This document shows, piece after piece, positions 12,292-12,305 of a stretch of 12,305 nt of DNA. Source of the DNA: Actinomycetota bacterium (lineage in GTDB: Bacteria > Actinomycetota > Thermoleophilia > Gaiellales > Gaiellaceae); the NCBI GenBank assembly GCA_020029625.1, contig JAIBJP010000037.1, positions 1 through 12,305 on the forward strand. Direction: 5' to 3'. Under the pieces are notes generated by a model. That model searched no databases, was not told the DNA's origin, and saw only the letters and a list, made by a program, of their open reading frames with translations. The stretch's first letter is position 1, and each line of letters opens with the position of its first letter. The position numbers and the translations under genes are program-made.

Positions 12292-12305
12292 CTTCATCGT
12301 CAAAG

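Larger units (their letters stand above)
12150..12305 (+). other. Non-coding repeat-rich DNA after tRNA-Thr, possible attachment region
   Basis: No convincing gene lies in these 156 bases. They hold an 11-base direct repeat, a 7-base repeat with 11-base period, a copy of an internal tRNA segment, and two hairpins. Its composition is less GC-rich than the rest of the window in places (for example 12201-12230). Together this resembles the arm/core organisation of a tyrosine-integrase attachment site at a tRNA 3' end, but no integrase is visible before the window ends. Confidence 0.35.

Noticed and set aside
12088..12303. A 71-codon minus-strand open frame
   Set aside because: It reads the tRNA backwards (GLEPGTPSLRVKCSTS is a typical translated-tRNA artefact), and its second GTPSL is the duplicated tRNA segment.

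Overview
The window is very GC-rich, densely coded DNA from a bacterial chromosome, most likely an actinomycete-grade organism, possibly class Thermoleophilia (Gaiellales or Solirubrobacterales). That placement is an inference. It rests on base composition, frequent GTG starts, few Shine-Dalgarno sites, a tmk-holB-ricT cluster, and an ECF sigma factor with a membrane/low-complexity C-terminal extension. Most genes are ordinary housekeeping genes, and I do not see a clear-cut new defence or metabolic system. The most interesting parts are the sigma factor tail, a small uncharacterised gene coupled to ferrochelatase, a recurring promoter motif next to start codons, and the DNA just past the tRNA gene at the right edge.

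Layout, left to right. Positions 1-1172 hold the 3' part of a secreted protein with a fibronectin-III-like C-terminal domain. A terminator-like hairpin and a large imperfect inverted repeat lie in the 161-base gap before a class I methyltransferase (1334-2104). That gene runs tail-to-tail into a leftward block (6007 down to 2101): a sugar-nucleotide epimerase, a membrane-anchored LytR_C-domain protein, hemE, hemH and two small uncharacterised genes. hemE/hemH and hemH/orf89 share 4-base start-stop overlaps. The block ends at a CTAG that supplies both convergent stop codons.

From a 25-base divergent spacer at 6008-6032 the rightward block begins. It carries tmk (dTMP kinase), holB (DNA polymerase III delta'), ricT (PSP1-domain iron-sulfur protein), an ECF-type sigma factor with a C-terminal extension, two overlapping four-helix membrane proteins, and a phospholipase C/acid phosphatase-family phosphoesterase. 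tRNA-Thr(CGT) follows at 12077-12149. The last 156 bases are non-coding and rich in direct and inverted repeats, including a 14-base copy of an internal tRNA segment. This resembles an integration (att) region for an element that may start just beyond the window.

How the genes work together: hemE and hemH are two steps of heme synthesis and are translationally coupled. tmk, holB and ricT form a cluster also known from Bacillota, linking dTTP supply, the replication clamp loader and an RNA-processing cofactor. The epimerase and LytR_C protein suggest envelope carbohydrate work. Several transcription units start with a TANNNT hexamer 6-12 bases before the start codon and no Shine-Dalgarno site, which suggests leaderless mRNAs.
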